Positions 1-10,760 of a DNA stretch of 64,000 nt are shown one piece after another. The DNA lies in the NCBI RefSeq assembly GCF_014066305.1, contig NW_023501086.1, positions 1 through 64,000 on the forward strand. Reading direction: 5' to 3'. This DNA is from Letharia columbiana. Taxonomy: Eukaryota; Ascomycota; Lecanoromycetes; Lecanorales; Parmeliaceae. Below the pieces are notes generated by a model. The model was given only the letters and a program-made list of their open reading frames with translations, was not told where the DNA came from and did no database searches. Numbering within the stretch: the first letter of the stretch is position 1; every line of letters begins with the position of its first letter. A program made the translations under genes and the position numbers.

Positions 1-706
1 CTCTCAAACGGAACTCCTGCACTGGAGGATCCACCGGCTCAGCCCAAGGAACCTGAACTGACATTCCATATCCGCCTATAGACGGCACGGTGTCAGTACC
101 GGAGCTGTCGTCGCGGTCGTCCTCCCCGCCGTCTTCGTCTTCATGGTACAAGTGCTCGTCGCCGTGATTCTCCATATCGTCATCCTGGGCCTCGCCGTGG
201 CTCCTATTCTCAGCACCATGGGACACTTCTGTGTTGGAACCCCGAGAAGGACTGCGTGTTCTCCCTTTGCCACTTGATGCTGAATATGCAATCTCACTAT
301 CTTCCCTGTTGTTATACTCGCTTCCGCCAGAATCATCGTCACCGTGCTCATGATCTGCGGAGGGGGAGGTGATAGCATCTCCCACGTCTTCCTCGATGGT
401 TTCCAGTACTCTACTCCTGTCATGAAGTGGTGGCGCTTCGTCTTTACCTTTCGAATCTGAGTCGTCCACGGCATCATGGTTCAAGACGCCGTTGGCTCTG
501 CGCCTAGAGAGAGGATCTTGCGCCGCGGAAGGATGGATGCTGTCAACGTGAGATGAAGTGCTGAGCCGGTCATGCGGCATCGGTGGGGGTACTGGCTGGA
601 CATTGGGGCGAGAATTTGATGTGGTGGCTGATGGGGTGAAGCTACCTCCTATCTCTTCTGCGGTCTTGAATCTTTTGTCTCTATGTCTGTCTTCGTCTGG
701 TGCCAT
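1..706 (-). CDS. N-terminal part of an acidic, disordered protein (runs off the left edge)
   Basis: An open frame starts at an ATG on the minus strand (CAT at 704-706, good CACCC-ATG-G context) and stays open for 235 codons to the window edge, so the C-terminus is missing. The protein begins MAPDEDRHRDKRFKTAEEIG and is rich in Ser, Pro, Asp, Glu and Gly. It has several acidic runs (D/E/H-rich near residues 115-125 and 175-205) and no hydrophobic segment. This looks like the disordered N-terminal region of a nuclear or regulatory protein, but no domain is visible and I do not recognise the family. The open frame and start context support a real gene; an overlapping frame at 76-477 is a shadow of it. 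Confidence 0.65.
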   Translation of the reverse strand, partial: MAPDEDRHRDKRFKTAEEIGGSFTPSATTSNSRPNVQPVPPPMPHDRLSTSSHVDSIHPSAAQDPLSRRRANGVLNHDAVDDSDSKGKDEAPPLHDRSRVLETIEEDVGDAITSPSADHEHGDDDSGGSEYNNREDSEIAYSASSGKGRTRSPSRGSNTEVSHGAENRSHGEAQDDDMENHGDEHLYHEDEDGGEDDRDDSSGTDTVPSIGGYGMSVQVPWAEPVDPPVQEFRLR

Positions 707-1652
707 GGGTGAAGATGTGCCGAGTGCGAAGTGGTGAGGAGTTCGATTTTGAAAAGCTAGTAAATAGCAGTTTTAAGTGTTTACCAAGGAAGCTAGCTGA
801 TGGGAGATGATTATAAAAGTGGGTTTTGTGTGGAGCTAGGCAACGGCAGAGATCTGTAAACAAAGAAAGTCAGAAGGACAAAGACAGAGACCCCAGAGAA
901 GAAGAGAAGACTCACGAAGTCCACTGCACTGCGAAGGAATAACAAGAGAACAGAAGCAAGTGTATGGGTAGCTACGCGACGCCTAGGCGAGGTTCCTCAC
1001 GTAGAAGCTTCATTGTTGGATAGTGACGAATAGGTCATGTGCTGCTGTCAACAATGGGAAGGCAGGAAGGAGACAGCCCTTCCCCGAGCAGCTGTGGTAA
1101 GAAAGCAATCCTTTGTATCAGATTCAAAACTCTGCATGACTGTGTAATACTCTGCACGTGTGACCTTAGTGGTTTAGGGCTAGCATGCTCGGAGTTCGCA
1201 ATGCTATCGAAAAATTATCTAAAACAATTGAGTATACGTAATCACACAAATCACGTGTATGATCCTTTAACAACATTAAGACTAGGCTAAGAGCATTTAC
1301 GAGATAGTTGATAACCTGCCCGCCGAGGATGCGACCATCCAATTCGGTAGACCCAGGGCTCCTGCGACCAGGAGACCTCCCTACGAGTCTCCGAATATGA
1401 TTTCTCCTATGATATACGCTCACTTGTATCGAATGCGAATGTTGAAAATTTCAAGAGATTGTTTAGGGGCCAAGTGATATTCAATGGTAGGTCAGGAGCG
1501 TGTTATACGAGAAGCTGCGGCGATGTGATAGATCAGAACTAAGTTGCATCTAATCTAGACCCTCCTCTCGAAACCATCGAAAGGCTCGACTTGTTGGCCA
1601 TCAATTGACCTGAAGGGACTATCTACAGTGTCCAGACCCGTCAACAAAACAC
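707..1652. other. Intergenic region, no gene seen
   Basis: This lies between the start of the left-edge gene and the 3' end of the aspartic-protease-fold gene. It should hold the promoter of the first gene (706 upward) and the terminator of the second. Short open frames on both strands show no start context, splice pattern or family resemblance. Confidence 0.5.
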
Positions 1653-4064
1653 TCACAGGAAGACGCTGGTTTTAAAGGCTGTCGCCGGATAGGTCATGAC
1701 AGGCATTTCTGGAGACACAAAAGCAGATACAGTGCCGTGGGCGTTGGCAGAGGGAAGATCGTCGGTTGATTCTGCCAGAACGGGCGATACCTGCGGGCTC
1801 TCCGAAATTGGAGTTGGTGGCAACGACCTATTCAGATCGAACGGCTTTCGTATATATAAGGAATATATTTCTGCCTTTAGATTTGAAGTGGCGATTGAAG
1901 CTCTATCCATTTCAATCTCCTTTCGCAGAGCCGAGGCAGATATCACGGTTTCATTGCAGAGTGCGCCATCAGATGACGCAAAGCTTGGCCAACTTTTCCT
2001 CGCGGATTTCGTCGAGGCGAAGATTAGGTAATTGTTAGCGTTGCGCGTCTGTACCATGACATGTGAGCTCCGGTTGATTCTCAATTCGTGGGGAACGGTC
2101 GGAAGAGCCTCCGGCATCTCGGGGATCTCATTGCCTGATCCCGAGGGAGCCTGCTCGTTCAGCAATTCCACTCTGGCTTGCGCGCTATCAGGGAGCTCCC
2201 GAATTGGCTCATCTGTGCTGTTGTGACCGATTTCCTGCGCAAAACTAACGATGGGCTCTCTCGGCTCCTGGAAGAGCGTACGGAGCTGTGTGGCTTCGCT
2301 ACTAGGTCGGGTGTTCGCTTTTTGTCGCCATCTTCGGATGGCGAAGATAGCTGCAAGGGTAGCTAGTAGAAGAAACAAAGCTGTTCCAACGCTGGTCCCT
2401 ATGGCGACATTGCGACGTAGGTGACTGGGTGTTTCAGTGGCTGACGGAATGGCAACTAAGTCTGCAGGAATACCATCTTCAAATCGACATTGCGAAACAG
2501 AGAAGTTGGAGCGCTCATAGTCGACGATGATGCATCTGAAGATAACCTGATTAGTAATCGAAATACAGTCGAGACGAGACTGGAGAGCACTTACGCTTCC
2601 TGTAGAAAGGTTCGACCTAGAGTAAACTGGGACTCGTTGACAGCCCTTTTTAAGGGAAAATATCGAAGGGTATCTAAATCGGCAGGATAATCCACCTCTA
2701 GGTCGAAGCTTGCATATGGCAAGGTAATCTGTAATGTATGGTCGCCAGCTATGGCATCTCCGATTGTGAAACTGAAACTGAGGTTTTTTGATAACAGACT
2801 CTGGTGGAGAGTATCATTCACCAAATACATTTCCGCTGTACTATTCCATGCTAGCCCGAGTGTCTTTTCAAATTCTTGACATGCTTCGATGGGGAGGTAT
2901 ATATGTGGTAGGGTTGAGTCAATAAAAGTCAAGATTGGGTTCGGTAGTAACGACTGTTGATCAAAAGTGAGATCATTCATACTCGTTGAAGATATCGACT
3001 GTAGTCCAACCACGAGATCACGCGAGATATCGGCGGCGAGGAAAAGAGGGACATTATTGGGGACAAATCGTGAACGATCGTAGCCGCCAAACGTCAAGCT
3101 TCCAAGTACATATCCTGCTGGCCGTAAGCGTTCATGTCATCCCAAAGTTCTTGATTTACTGCTGAGCAACGAAGGATGAAATGTTTAGCAAGGGCAACTT
3201 TTCACAAACGAGTGCCTTGCAAAAAGATTGTACGCCCTAAATGCCCATTTTTGAAGTTACGACTTGCAATTCTTGTAAGCCATACGGACAACGGAAGACA
3301 GATCGAAGCGGAGGCATATGAAGACACCAAGTAGGGACTCGCGGCCACTTTGGCTAGCAACAAGTGTGAGGCTGATAGTTGTAGTGGCAGCAATATTGGT
3401 CATTGATGACGGTGTGCGCAGGTTGCTGAGCTAGGAAACTGACTCACGATATTGTGCCCCCGCAGTATATGCCCACGATAGGCTTGGAATCAAGCTCTCA
3501 TTGTGCATTGCCGTTAAGAAAGTCGGATGTGGCTCGCTCAAACTGCTAATATTTGTCCCTTGGTGACCCAAACCGAAGACACCCATTTGAAAGTCTTCGG
3601 TCGCAAGAGCTGAGATGACCTGTGAGTTCAGTGTGGGTCCACCGATAGAATTGTCGAGCCCCAACGCTATCATGTCGAGCCCGTATGGAGCGCTCACATC
3701 ATATCCAAGGTTTAGTTCGAGTCCTAGAGAATAGTTACCTAAGACTTGCCAGGAGCTCGACTGTGTTGAATCGAATAGACCGCCGCGAGATGCATTACAG
3801 GATGAATAGGCTAAATTCCAGTCAGGTGGACATCCTTGAGGGCTTACAACCCACGTCGCCTGGCCCGCGGTCGATGGCAGGACACGGACAATCTGCTCGG
3901 GGCTCCCAAGTCGCAAGGCGAACGAGGACCAAGGGCCATCATCACCATCCCTTTCACGAGTGTCAGCATCGTTGTTGATGAGCAGGCAATGGACGGGAAG
4001 AAGGAAAGAAATATCGGAGGTACCAGTATTTCGATGGGGGCCAACTGATAGGCGCCGGCGCCAT
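1653..4064 (-). CDS. Membrane-anchored pepsin-fold protein, probable pseudo-protease
   Basis: Four exons on the minus strand: 4064-4024, 3950-3448, 3114-2595 and 2535-1653 (introns 73, 333 and 59 nt; 648 residues). Splicing exon 1 to exon 2 gives PPSKYWDGDDGPWSSFALRL, the usual mature start of fungal transmembrane A1-family proteins. Exon 3 contains the family motif VLGSLTFGGYD. One membrane segment (ALFLLLATLAAIFAIRRW) precedes a long cytoplasmic tail of about 220 residues rich in Ser/Glu. Many N-x-S/T sites suggest a glycosylated outer domain. The site expected to read D-T-G-S is S-T-A-G-Q-A, and the second site is D-S-T, so proteolysis is doubtful; sensing or wall binding is possible. No clear signal peptide precedes the chosen ATG, so the 5' end may be incomplete. 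The long second intron could hide a small exon. Confidence 0.72.
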
Positions 4065-5232
4065 TCCTGATAACTTAAATAAGGCTGAGCCGCGATTGGG
4101 GGTTTGTGGCTTCTATTCTTTCAGGTTAAAAACTGCAACTTGTTCTTGTCTTTGAGAACATAGCGGCTCTTCTTGTCTTTTACAGTAAATCTCAAAACAT
4201 CTCGCGAAAGTCAGCAGTGCTGCACCCAAAGTGGTCACGTTGCTTTCTCTTCTTATCAGCTTCCACCCCACGCAGGTCCGTCTCTGCCGCGAGCACTGCC
4301 CTTTTTAACGAGCCCCTGCACTTTCGTTCCATCTTCGATACCTCCACATGCATCTAGATGTTGGTCCTGTTCTCACATTTTCTGCACATGTGGGGCATGA
4401 AATTCTGCGGGGGCCCATCTTCAAGTTGAGAGGAACGCATAGATGCCTGCTTCGCTAGCTCCAAAGGTGGGGCGTTCGTTCAGTGCTTGCAACTATGGTT
4501 CCACAAATGATATCGTCGGAGCATGCATAGCCTCCTCGCATTGCGCTGTGCCACTTTTCGGCCTTCGGAACGGCATTAAGGTAGATTCGTACATAAATGG
4601 AAGCACTCCGGGACCATGGTGACACTGTGCACACCCTGCAATCATAGTTTCTGCATATCATTTCGAGTTCTACGTGTCTCCCACACCTTTGAAACCTCCT
4701 CCAACCGGTCTAGCATGATCCGTTGAGAAACGAGTGACCGAGAGGGGGGGTAAGGCGCCGTCAGCCTCATGCAAAGGGTGTTTCAGAGACGGAAATTGGT
4801 TGTTTCCTTTCTCGACATGCCCCTATATGCACTACCTCACCCTCTGCTAAAGTTCCACAACGCTCAGAGATTGTCCTCGCTCACTCAAGATGCGTGGCAA
4901 CTGTACAGCGTGTGAACGCACAACTCCAAGATGATCAAATCTGCAGGATCTATGGCCTTCTTCCATCATGCGCATCCATATTTCTGCATGCGAGCGGTTG
5001 ACAATCTATACGGGCTCTTAATACCGCATCTACTCAGTATTGCGAATCTAACGACCCTTTCTCATTTCACTAGTTTCACAAGATGTCCCAGCAATGGGGT
5101 GTTACGTGTCTTCTTTCCTCGGTGTCCGCGGAAAGGGTATATGGCCTCACCCACTCATCAAGTATTGATGTCTCGTTGAACCTGCGGTCTTGACTTCTAC
5201 GCTATTTCCATCCAGCCCGACCAGACTCAGCC
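4065..5232. other. Intergenic region with divergent promoters
   Basis: This separates the divergent protease-fold (minus) and secreted-protein (plus) genes. A TATTTAAG-like element lies just upstream of 4064 on the minus strand. Short ORFs (for example 4173-4400, 4931-5179) show no family or splice signals. Confidence 0.5.
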
Positions 5233-6170
5233 ATGTGCTGTCGGAAGTTCTTTCTCCTGTTGCTCGCGACCATCTTCGCCTTGATATGTCCTCCTATTAA
5301 CGGAGCGAGTCTTGAAAAGAGGCCATACGACATGCTCGACAATCCTGGCGCTGTTCGTCCTGGCGCTGCTTCTCCGCCGGACCTGAACAGCACTTCAGTA
5401 ATGTCTAATGAGACGACAGCTGCGGCTCCAGCGGCAGCTGCTACTCCAGAAACAGCAGCTACATCAGCAAACTCAGCCTTACTTGCGACACCCGCGACAT
5501 TTACAGGGCAATCACAAATTACAGCGGCACCTCCACCTCCTTCAGGATCAGCGGGCTGTGTGCCATGGGCGACATGCAATTTGTTTTATCCAGTCAGCAA
5601 TGCCCCTGTTGAACCTAAAAACAATGCAGACCTAATCAATCACAGTACGTCAACGTGTATTACTGGCCCGAAGACCCCCAAAATACCGCTTGTCTTTCAA
5701 AAGGTCCACAGATCACGACCTCTTCTCCTGATGTAACAAACATGTACGACTCAAACATCTGCCCCGCTAGACATGCCAACCTACTTACTCCATACAGTCA
5801 ATCTCCAAGCGTATATGTCAATTTCCCCTCGATCCGCGCTCATGATGGGTGCAGCCAAATTGGCGCAACATTCACCAACTTGATTACTTCTTTCGCTTCT
5901 GGTGCGTTGTCAACTATTGGAGGCGATTCCAAAACATACAGCTTCAACTTCGGCGATCTTCCCTGTCCACCGGCCATTATAGGATGGAATTCTTCGCAAG
6001 GTCCATACGCGCCCTTACTTGCCCCTCCCGATTTCCTTTTCCACTTAGACCCAGCGTTCTCGAAGTGTATTCATGGTGCTTCTCAGGGGATTGATCCTTA
6101 CACGGCTTTGGTAACTACCAATGCAGCCTCGGGTCCTGGAAAAGCCGGCTGTCGTAGACCCTGTAATTGA
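5233..6170 (+). CDS. Secreted cysteine-containing protein of unknown function
   Basis: Two exons, 5233-5592 and 5646-6170 (53-nt intron starting GTCAGC, with CTAAT branch site and CACAG acceptor), give 294 residues. The N-terminus MCCRKFFLLLLATIFALICP is a clear signal peptide. It is followed by an Ala/Pro/Ser/Thr-rich linker (residues about 45-105) with N-glycosylation sites. The C-terminal part starts YVNVYYWPEDPQNTACLS, a pattern I associate with uncharacterised secreted proteins of ascomycetes, and contains about seven cysteines that could pair. The intron is needed because the two coding frames differ; splicing at these sites keeps phase. Extracellular location is inferred; no enzymatic motif is visible. 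It could be a wall protein or an effector-like protein. Confidence 0.65.
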
Positions 6171-7138
6171 GCCAAGGGGGCATTGGAGCGGGCGCACCCG
6201 GTCCCATGAGCTCCACAGAAGACGGCCCAGCCAACAGCATGAGCGGAATCTTGGCAGGCACGGGTTGCAATCTCTTGGCAGACAAACATGTCGTTGGTAT
6301 AGCGCAGTAGCATAAGCAGATAGGCATTCTCATGTATGCCGCTTGGTAGATTCAGATATAATATCACGGGTTCCTTCGAGCATTGGATGTTGGCTAACGA
6401 ACGTTGGTATAAACTCGCAAATTTCCATCAAACCTGCCAAGCCTTTGCGTTGAGAGTTTGCAGCCACTCTCATTGCTGTTGGTGATCACGGTCTCCTAAG
6501 AATGGTCGATTCATACGGAGCACGATTGCGTATCCTCACCACACCATCAGCGCTCGTTCACTATGTCCTCTTCTATCACAACAGCCCTCCCAAAAATCTC
6601 TGCCGGAGCGGGATGTCTGGTTTGAAGACTTTATCTCACGCCGAGTTGAGAACATATAAATATCTTATCCTTACTATGACCTTGAAATGTAGCACTTGCC
6701 TCCATTGAGCCTCAGCTGTCATACAGAGCTAGCTCGCGTAGGTCACAGAGTTACGCATAAATTTAATCAATCTACCGATACTGCCAAGACCTCAAACTGG
6801 GATGTAACAGGTTTGATTAGGCGAAGAGCGCGGAGTGGGCGGGAGGAGGACGGTGAGAATAAGCTAATGGGAGGATTGAAGAGGATGAATCCTCGGATGA
6901 CACGTTTGAGATGAGGGTATATTCTTGGTGGGTGAGGTTGTCTACCATCTGTCCAGACCTGTTCTACTTTCCACCTTTCCTGTACCGAGCTCGACACTAG
7001 AATTTTGCGCAACTCGACAGTCTCAAGGTTCCAAAAACCTCCTCCACCTAAGCGGTATGAGCGTGCGGCTTTCCCTCGGTACCCTCGGGTTTACGAAAAT
7101 CAACACGTCGCGGAGGTTTTCAAAGATTTGCTAATTCA
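6171..7138. other. Intergenic region, no gene seen
   Basis: This is downstream of the secreted-protein gene. ORFs of 60-90 codons on both strands lack family features. From about 7000 onward there are degenerate relatives of the 65-bp repeat that follows. Confidence 0.45.
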
Positions 7139-7370
7139 ATTTGCCCGAACCTCAAGCGGGACTAGCGGTTTTCCTAAAGTTTTGCGTAATTCAACGGTCG
7201 CGGGGTGCCCAAAACCTCAAGTGGGACTAGCGGCTTTCCTAAAGATTTGCGTAATTCAACGGTCGCGGGGTGCCCAAAACCTCAAGTGGGACTAGCGGTT
7301 TTCCTAAAGATTTGCGTAATTCAACGGTCGCGGGGTGCCCAAAACCTCAAACGGGACTAGCTGATGGCTT
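7139..7370. repeat. 65-bp tandem repeat, about 3.5 copies
   Basis: The 10-mer CGGGGTGCCC recurs at 7201, 7266 and 7331, exactly 65 bp apart. Flanking sequence (AAAACCTCAAG, GGGACTAGCGG, TTTGCGTAATTCAACGG) is nearly identical between copies. A more diverged copy begins near 7139, and weakly related sequence extends left to about 7000. Since 65 is not a multiple of three, a coding repeat is unlikely despite local open frames. Confidence 0.9.
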
Positions 7371-8415
7371 TTCCTTCCATGCCAGCAAACTCACTCGGAG
7401 CGGGCCGTTGTCCGAGTGGACGCAAGAGTCTTGGCAAAGCGGACGTTCACGACCATCCGTAAGTACTGTACAGGGGCTCCGCAAGTGCCTTTGCTTCTCA
7501 AGGAGAGCGACTAGAGCGCGAGCAGTCTTGCGGTTGAGATGCCGTCAAGGGGAGACTGCCGGATCAAAGCTACATACCAGCCCGAATCTAATCTCCTCAA
7601 TTTCCGCTGGAGAGAACGGCGCAACCCGATTGCGCTACCACTGTACCGGGTACAGAACTAGATGATGTACCTAACGCCGACACAATACACCTTGCGCTAG
7701 TACGCCATCAGCGTTGTCATCATCCTGGTTCTAAAAATCCGCGATCCGATGCGTGTCCACCCCCTCAGATCGAATCAGTGTTCGCGGTTTTGGCACACTT
7801 CGAGGAAGTACGAAGGACAATCTTTCGCACCCTTATCTATTATCAATGAAGCGGTTGGATCGGAATTTTGCGGAACTCCTTTGAAAAATTGGAGATTTTG
7901 ATTCGCATTTCAGAAGATCCCCAGCAGTCGAATTGGGTTCCTGCAGAAGTGCATTAACCTGCACATTGGAAAATCTCTCCCACCTTTGCGTATGTACGAA
8001 TTCCCATACGCGTGAGAAGTCTCTCGTCAAGCCTTATAAAAACAGTGAGTGTGATGGGGCAATCGAGTAAAGCATAGGACTACCCTACGGGAGAAGTGAA
8101 AAGATCTGCACCTAGTCACGTGTACATTCGATAAATACATGTTACTTTATTCCGTATCGCGTTTCCCGCGCGCATAAATTACTCCGAGAGTCGCGGACAC
8201 TAACCCGATTCCGAGGGGTGGTACATATAACGAAAACCGGTGTACACGCATGAGATCGCATTGTCTGTCATCGAAAAAGTCGCAGATCGGCTCTGCAGTC
8301 GTATTAGCGATCATCACTCCATCGAAGAAAAAGTCGGCAACAAACCTTGAACCCTTTCCTACCCAGCACAACCCCTCCTCGAGCATACCACGATTAATCC
8401 ACCCACGCAGCCCCA
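7371..8415. other. Intergenic region upstream of the alpha/beta hydrolase
   Basis: No convincing gene. A stretch near 7765-7795 resembles one near 9770-9800 (both contain a CGGTTTTGGC core), which may be an old dispersed repeat. The promoter of the hydrolase should lie in the last few hundred bases. Confidence 0.4.
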
Positions 8416-9174
8416 ATGACTCCCGATAGAGCAACAATAGTCTGGGTGCCCGGCCTCCTCTACACCCCCGCGCACTACACCCCCATCATCGCCGCCCTCG
8501 CCGCCCTCCCCGTCCCCATCCCGAGCCTCAGCATCCCCATGCCCAACTACGGCCCCGGCGCCCCCTCCGCCCTCCCCTACGACGACCTCACCCTCGTCCG
8601 CGCCACCTGCTCCGACCTCGTCGACGCCGGCAAAGACGTCATCCTCATCGGGCATTCCTACAGCGGCGTGCCCGTCTGCCAGGCCGTGCGCGGCCTCGAG
8701 CGCAGTCTGAGGCAGAAGGAGGGCAAGGCCGGCGGCATCGTCCGCGTCGTCTTCATCGCCGCCTTTCTCCTCCCCGACGGCATGAGCACGATGCAGTATT
8801 CCGGCGGCCGCCTGCCGCCGCCGTGGGTGACGGTCGATGAGGGCGGGGTCCTTTGGCGCCCCAAGCGGGACCTGTGCATGAAGTTGTTCTTTCAGGATCT
8901 GCCCCCCGCGGAGCAGGAGCGCTGGGCCGACGAGCTGGTCGTTGCGAATCGCAACAATTGCACGACGCCGGTTCGGAGGGCGTGTTGGGATGTGGACGTC
9001 GCGAAGACGTATGTGGTCACGACGAAGGATTTGGGGATGCCGCTGGAGCGGCAGCGGACGATGATGAAGGACGTGTGGGATGAGAGTTGGAGTGCGGATG
9101 AGATTGGGAGCGGTCACGCGCCGTTTTTGAGCAAGGTTGCAGAGTTGGTGGAGATTTTGGAGAGGTATGCGTAA
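8416..9174 (+). CDS. Alpha/beta hydrolase, salicylate-esterase/HNL-like
   Basis: Single-exon gene of 252 residues with an in-frame ATG after CCCCA. The early VWVPGLLYTPAHY segment is an oxyanion-type strand-turn. The nucleophile elbow is GHSYSG with Ser at about residue 81, and the likely catalytic His is in GSGHAPFLSK (about residue 234). The acid residue is probably the Asp in TTKDLGMP. This arrangement and length fit the fungal AB-hydrolase family related to plant methyl-salicylate esterases and hydroxynitrile lyases. The protein has no signal peptide, so it is probably cytosolic. Substrate unknown. Base composition shifts from strongly C-rich in the first half to G-rich in the second half on the coding strand. 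The long antisense frame (8359-9336) is a composition shadow. Confidence 0.88.
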   Translation: MTPDRATIVWVPGLLYTPAHYTPIIAALAALPVPIPSLSIPMPNYGPGAPSALPYDDLTLVRATCSDLVDAGKDVILIGHSYSGVPVCQAVRGLERSLRQKEGKAGGIVRVVFIAAFLLPDGMSTMQYSGGRLPPPWVTVDEGGVLWRPKRDLCMKLFFQDLPPAEQERWADELVVANRNNCTTPVRRACWDVDVAKTYVVTTKDLGMPLERQRTMMKDVWDESWSADEIGSGHAPFLSKVAELVEILERYA

Positions 9175-10269
9175 GGAACATAGTTCTCGTATGGCGGGGG
9201 AACTTTTCTCTTGGGTGAGAAACATGTCACTTCGTGCTTTGAACCATCTCGCAAGTTCTGAGACCACTCCACCTTTGCTACATGCAATGTTTCTGTACAT
9301 TCTCCCCGTCGACATCCATCTTCCTGCCGATGCCACTCCACAAGTTTCCCCGTATCATATCGTCCATCTTGTTTAGAGCTCGCACTCGCTAGGGTTTCAT
9401 GACCGCTCCTGTCATCCGGCGGTCAGCGATGGCTACTCGAATCTTTGGGATTGTGAGACCGATGGCCGAGCCGATCCTGTCTCAACGGTAAGCTTTTCCG
9501 CGAGGCTGGCGGGGCTGCTCAGATACCGAATGGTTACAGGCGAAAGGATAAGATTTCGCCTGAATAACAGCGATACTCGATCGCGTACACGGCAAAACGA
9601 TCTTATACCAAGTAAGACGGCATGGTCTAATTATGTTATTTCCGAAGTCAAACGACAGTGACAAAAGAAGTCGGCGAGTCATCTTATCTTCGAACACGCT
9701 CCTACAATCGGATGACGGTGATCAGAGTAAACCAAGGGGCCATCTCTTCTTCAAACCTAAATACACACCCTCAGTTCGGGTCAGTATCCACGGTTTTGGC
9801 TCAGCAACTTCAATCCGCATTGAAAAGAATTCTCAGCTATTGTGTTAGTCGGATTCGCTTTCTTTAGAAATCTCAAAATATGATAGTTCTGACATGCATC
9901 AAAGTAATGTCTTACATTTCTGTGTATGTCCGGTCAATGTAATTGAAAAAGGAAGAAGAAAAAAGAAAAAACATATAATAATCGAAGCAATGCATCATAA
10001 TACTCTACTGATAAACAAAGAGACCCTCATCCACTTAAGTGTGTTTTCCAATAGATGGAATTCAGATCAGGTCACCGTTCCCTACCTCCTTCTCAGAGCG
10101 TGTACTAGTAATCTCATCCGGCCGCATAAGCGCTAAAGAGTAAGCACCAAACCTTAACTCGTGACTCAAAACCAAAATCTCGCCATTATCCGGTGCCAGG
10201 GCCAATTGCTTGCGAAATGGATCGAGTCAACGGTCGCCGGTCCTCCGAGTGCTCCACCACTCCAAATGA
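9175..10269. other. Intergenic region, no gene seen
   Basis: No family-like reading frame is found on either strand. This stretch should have held the N-terminal half of the transporter fragment that follows, but I see no remnant of it. Confidence 0.45.
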
Positions 10270-10760
10270 CAACTAGCAGTATGGTAGTACGATTGCGCTG
10301 GGGTATACGGCTGTGTTTGGAGCTGTGTTGTTGTCGATAGATATTGGAGTTAACGCTGTGAGTCGGATATTGACTGGGGTTCTGGCGGATGCTTTTGGAA
10401 GGCAGAACATACTTATCCTCTCGGTGGTAGGTAGTACTATTAGTGTGTTGGCGCTTTGGTTGGGTGCGGCAGTTTATGAAACGGAGGAGTTTGTGGTGCT
10501 CTATGGGATTCTTGCTGGTGGTAAGCGTTGCCGATGGAAGAAGACCTCAGTAGGCTTACTTTCCAACCTTTGGCTAGTTCAAGCCAGGGTACATGGCTCT
10601 CTGGCCTGTGACTGTATCCGACATCTTGGGTATACAGGCGTATGCCTCTGTTAATGGCTTTGTATTCTTCGTCCGAGGTTGTGGAGCAGCATTCGGCTCA
10701 CCCGTTGGAGGGCCAATTTTGGGTGAATCGAGAGGCTTGAGCACGACTGGGGAGGGATGA
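10270..10760 (+). pseudogene. C-terminal fragment of an MFS (monocarboxylate-type) transporter
   Basis: Reading from about 10280 gives YGSTIALGYTAVFGAVLLSI, then ILTGVLADAFGRQNILILSV, the conserved loop of the second half of monocarboxylate-type MFS proteins. A normal intron (GGTG/GTAAGC to AG, about 10520-10587) joins YGILAG to GYMALWPVTVSDILG. Then FVRGCGAAFGSPVGGPILGE follows, and a stop near 10759. About six of twelve membrane segments are present. An in-frame TAG lies just before the fragment, and no N-terminal half is visible upstream. The last one or two membrane helices also seem missing. I read it as a truncated, decaying gene; an unseen upstream exon joined at the TAGCAG acceptor is the alternative. 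Confidence 0.6.

Noticed and set aside
7005..7665. Frames spanning the 65-bp repeat, suggesting a repeat protein
   Set aside because: The 65-bp unit is not a multiple of three and the frame shifts with each unit; no start context or family.
8359..9336. Long antisense frame (325 codons) opposite the alpha/beta hydrolase
   Set aside because: GC-rich codon shadow with Arg/His/Gly-rich, low-complexity translation and no domain.
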